Shown: positions 5,607 through 7,614 of the stretch, one piece after another
Numbering within the stretch: the stretch's first letter is position 1
Layout: each line of letters starts with the position of its first letter
The notes under the pieces: generated by a model
Seen by the model: only the letters and a program-made list of their open reading frames with translations
The model's database searches: none
What the model was told of the DNA's origin: nothing
Made by a program: the position numbers and the translations under genes
NCBI GenBank assembly: GCA_014360855.1
Contig: JACIWP010000154.1
Coordinates: forward strand, 1-7,614
Direction: 5' to 3'
DNA: 7,614 nucleotides
Source: Anaerolineae bacterium
Lineage (GTDB): Bacteria; Chloroflexota; Anaerolineae; JACIWP01

Positions 5607-6329
5607 ATGAGCAATGTGAAGTACCGCAGGATCATTCTGAAGTTGGGCGGTGAGTCCCTTGCCGGCCCAAGTGGCTTTGGCATTGACCCTCATCGGGCCG
5701 ATGAAGTGGCACAGATGATCAAGCATGTCAAAGAGGCCCATGAGGTGGAGATCGCCATCGTGCTGGGCGCCGGCAACCTCTGGCGCGGCAAGGACGGCCT
5801 GGCCCACGGCATGGAGCGGGCGACCGCCGACCATATGGGCATGCTGGCCACGGTGATGAACGCCCTGGCCCTGCAGGACGCTCTGGAGCGCGCCGGCGTG
5901 GTCACCCGTGTGCAGACGGCCATCGAGATGAAAGCCATCGCTGAACCGTACATCCGCCTGCGCGCCATCCGCCATCTGGAGAAGGGGCGGGTGGTCATCC
6001 TTGGGGCCGGCACCGGCAACCCCTACTTCACCACAGACACCGCCGCCGCTCTGCGCGGTATGGAGATCAACGCCGAGGTGCTGGTCAAGGCCACCAAAGT
6101 GGACGGCGTATATGCCGAAGACCCGATGATCAATCCCAACGCCAAAAAGTTCGACCGCCTGAGCTACATCGAGGCGCTGAACATGCGCGTGGGGGTGCTG
6201 GACAGCACCGCCATCTCGCTGTGCATGGACAATGACCTGCCCATCGTGGTGGTGAATCTCTGGAAGCCGAACACCCTGGAGAAAGTGGTCTTGGGCGAGC
6301 CGGTGGGCACCATCATCTGTCGCGGCTAG
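5607..6329 (+). CDS. pyrH: Uridylate (UMP) kinase
   Basis: PyrH converts UMP and ATP to UDP in pyrimidine nucleotide synthesis and is a cytoplasmic hexamer of the amino-acid kinase fold. The 240-residue length matches the family (241 in E. coli). Motifs in order: RRIILKLGGESL at 7-18 with Lys12 and the Gly14-Gly15 phosphate-binding turn; GAGNLWRG at 54-61, equivalent to the family GGGN-x-x-RG; Asp75 with HMGMLATVMNALAL at 76-89, the UMP-binding helix; GTGNPYFTTDTAA near 137-149; the ATP-site KATKVDGVY; and the closing VLDSTAISLCMDNDLPI block. The order pyrH then frr, behind rpsB-tsf, is one of the most conserved in bacteria. The family is usually activated by GTP and inhibited by UTP, which is not visible here. 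The first four residues before the core are short and variable, as usual. Confidence 0.98.
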   Translation: MSNVKYRRIILKLGGESLAGPSGFGIDPHRADEVAQMIKHVKEAHEVEIAIVLGAGNLWRGKDGLAHGMERATADHMGMLATVMNALALQDALERAGVVTRVQTAIEMKAIAEPYIRLRAIRHLEKGRVVILGAGTGNPYFTTDTAAALRGMEINAEVLVKATKVDGVYAEDPMINPNAKKFDRLSYIEALNMRVGVLDSTAISLCMDNDLPIVVVNLWKPNTLEKVVLGEPVGTIICRG

Positions 6330-6353
6330 CCGCAGGACCGCGAGTAACGCGGT
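6322..6353 (+). repeat. Two small inverted repeats at the pyrH-frr junction
   Basis: GCGGCTAGCCGC (6322-6333) is a perfect 12-bp palindrome across the pyrH stop codon. ACCGCG-AGTAA-CGCGGT (6337-6353) is a 6-bp hairpin ending 4 nt before the frr ribosome binding site (AAGGAGG, 6358-6364). No T-run follows. They may stabilise the 3' end of the pyrH message or separate its translation from frr; chance is possible for each alone. Confidence 0.35.
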
Positions 6354-6369
6354 AAGGAAGGAGGCGCCC

Positions 6370-6927
6370 ATGATCGAAGAAGTATTAGCCGAAGCAACCG
6401 AGAAAATGGAAAAAGCGGTGGAGGCGCTTCAGGCAGACCTGCGCGCGCTGCGCACCGGGCGCGCCAGCCCGGCGCTGGTGGAGCGCATCAAAGTGGATTA
6501 TTACGGCACTCCGACCCCGCTGAACCAGCTCGCCACGATCTCGGTGCCGGAGCCGCGGCTGTTGACCATTCGGCCGTGGGATGCCAGCATTCTCTCCGCC
6601 ATCGAGAAGGCTATCCTGAAGTCGGACCTGGGGTTGACGCCGAACAACGACGGCAAGATCATCCGACTGGTCATCCCGCGGTTGAACGAGGAGCGCCGGC
6701 AGGAGCTGGTCAAGATCGTCAACAAGCGGGTGGAAGAGGCGCGCGTGGCGGTGCGCAACATCCGCCGCAGTGCCATTGACGACCTGCGCGAGCTGGAAAA
6801 GGAGAAGATCATCTCCGAGGACGACTTCCATAAGGGGCGGGACAAGGTCCAGGAGCTGACGGACCAGTTCATCGCCCGCATTGACGAGCTGGGCAAGCTA
6901 AAGGAAAAGGAAATCCTGGAGATTTAG
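6370..6927 (+). CDS. frr: Ribosome recycling factor
   Basis: RRF works with EF-G to split the post-termination ribosome so that subunits can be reused. The 185-residue product has the exact family length. It starts in the long three-helix bundle (residues 1-30), continues through ALRTGRASPALVERI at 26-40, then the beta-rich small domain with YYGTPTPLNQLATISVPEPR at 44-63, TIRPWD and SDLGLTPNNDGK. It returns to the bundle with IPRLNEERRQELVK and VRNIRRSAIDDLRELEKE, which holds the conserved Arg-rich segment needed for ribosome binding. The start is set by AAGGAGG at 6358-6364, 5 nt away. It is 40 nt after pyrH and belongs to the same transcript. A terminator-like element follows in the 116-nt spacer before uppS. 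Confidence 0.98.
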   Translation: MIEEVLAEATEKMEKAVEALQADLRALRTGRASPALVERIKVDYYGTPTPLNQLATISVPEPRLLTIRPWDASILSAIEKAILKSDLGLTPNNDGKIIRLVIPRLNEERRQELVKIVNKRVEEARVAVRNIRRSAIDDLRELEKEKIISEDDFHKGRDKVQELTDQFIARIDELGKLKEKEILEI

Positions 6928-6968
6928 CCGGTCGGCTTCCTCGGAATGCATCTCAAGTAACCCGGTGA

Positions 6969-7009
6969 GGCGAGGGCTCGCGCCAGGCGATCTCCTCGCC
7001 CTTTTTCTT
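6969..7009 (+). terminator. Intrinsic terminator-like hairpin between frr and uppS
   Basis: GGCGAGG (6969-6975) pairs with CCTCGCC (6994-7000), 7 perfect GC-rich bp. The 18-nt interior can itself fold TCGC (6978-6981) with GCGA (6987-6990). CTTTTTCTT follows directly at 7001-7009. This is the layout of a rho-independent terminator on the plus strand. It would end, fully or partly, the rpsB-frr transcript 34 nt before the uppS start; read-through is likely since I saw no clear promoter between it and uppS. Confidence 0.6.
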
Positions 7010-7043
7010 CGCCGGCCTGCCCGAAAGAGAAGGAGCCTGAACT

Positions 7044-7614
7044 ATGGCGACAGAAGGATATGAACCCCTGACGCGTGTGCCCACCCATGTGGCCATCATC
7101 ATGGATGGCAACGGGCGCTGGGCCAAAGCGCACGGCTTGCCGCGCGTCGCCGGCCACCGCGCCGGCACCGAAAACATCCGGCGCATCCTGGAGGCCTGCG
7201 TCGACTTCGGTGTGAAAATCCTGACCCTGTATGCGTTCTCGACGGAAAACTGGTCGCGCCCGCAGGAAGAAGTGGATCACCTGATGCGCCTGTTCAGCGA
7301 GGTCATTGACCGGGAGACAAAGCGCCTCAAGGCCCAGGGGGTACAGATCCGCCATATCGGCAGTCTGGAGCGCATCCCCGAGCATCTGCAGAACAAGATG
7401 CGCTCTGCCATCGAGCAGACGAAGGACAACGACCGCATCATCCTCAACGTGGCGCTGAATTACGGCGGCCGGCAGGAGATCGTCCATGCCATCCGCCGCA
7501 TGATGGCGGATGGCCTGACGCCGGAACAGGTGACAGAAGAGGTGGTCAGCTCATACCTGTACACCGCCGGCTTGCCGGACCCGGACCTCATCATCCGCAC
7601 CGCCGGCGAGATGC
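7044..7614 (+). CDS. uppS: Isoprenyl (di-trans,poly-cis undecaprenyl) diphosphate synthase, N-terminal 190 residues
   Basis: The enzyme adds isopentenyl diphosphate units in cis to farnesyl diphosphate, making the C55 lipid carrier used for peptidoglycan and other surface glycans. It is peripheral at the inner membrane. The frame is open to the window end, so the C-terminal quarter (typically about 60 residues) is missing. Visible family marks are HVAIIMDGNGRWAK at 15-28, with the metal-binding Asp21 in the diphosphate loop; GHRAG; LYAFSTENWSRP for substrate binding; LNVALNYGGRQEI; and the start of the conserved IIRTAGE block at 183-189, where many homologues have RTSGE or RTGGE. Chain length cannot be read safely from the sequence. 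The start has AAGGAG (7030-7035) 8 nt upstream. The usual next neighbour of this cluster, cdsA, would lie beyond the window. Confidence 0.97.
   Translation, partial: MATEGYEPLTRVPTHVAIIMDGNGRWAKAHGLPRVAGHRAGTENIRRILEACVDFGVKILTLYAFSTENWSRPQEEVDHLMRLFSEVIDRETKRLKAQGVQIRHIGSLERIPEHLQNKMRSAIEQTKDNDRIILNVALNYGGRQEIVHAIRRMMADGLTPEQVTEEVVSSYLYTAGLPDPDLIIRTAGEM

Noticed and set aside
5568..6371. Minus-strand frame of 267 codons opposite pyrH
   Set aside because: Antisense shadow of UMP kinase; His/Gln-rich and without motifs.

Overview
The window comes from a high-GC bacterium (about 60-65 % G+C by eye). My best guess is Chloroflexota, perhaps Anaerolineae. That is an inference from the short EF-Ts, the acidic-tailed S2, the gene style and the heavy use of the hexamer GCCGGC; no rRNA or phylogenetic marker test was possible. 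The layout is two divergent transcription units separated by a 290-nt intergenic region at 3696-3985.

Left half, minus strand, read right to left: a DUF1349 protein (3126-3695), a ROK-family fructokinase-like sugar kinase with a zinc-site signature (2068-2985), a classical short-chain dehydrogenase (1256-2068, overlapping the kinase stop by one base), and a long unrecognised protein (start 1228, open to the window edge, at least 409 residues). The last three are tightly packed and probably one operon. The DUF1349 gene has a good sigma70-type promoter, and a weaker candidate precedes the kinase.

Right half, plus strand: the widely conserved translation and growth cluster rpsB (S2), tsf (EF-Ts), pyrH (UMP kinase), frr (ribosome recycling factor) and uppS/ispU (polyprenyl diphosphate synthase, cut by the window end). 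A promoter at 3791-3819 drives a structured leader of about 160 nt before rpsB. Further RNA structure lies in the spacers. Between tsf and pyrH is a perfect 11-bp hairpin with a competing pairing that reaches the pyrH ribosome binding site. Between frr and uppS is an intrinsic-terminator-like element.

The plus-strand genes link protein synthesis (S2, EF-Ts, RRF), pyrimidine nucleotide supply (UMP kinase) and lipid carrier synthesis for the cell wall or glycans (UppS). The minus-strand genes look like a small carbohydrate module of unknown substrate. No mobile element, CRISPR array, tRNA or rRNA was seen. The points most worth a second look are the unrecognised protein at the left edge, the two candidate RNA switches, the long acidic S2 tail and the strong excess of GCCGGC.
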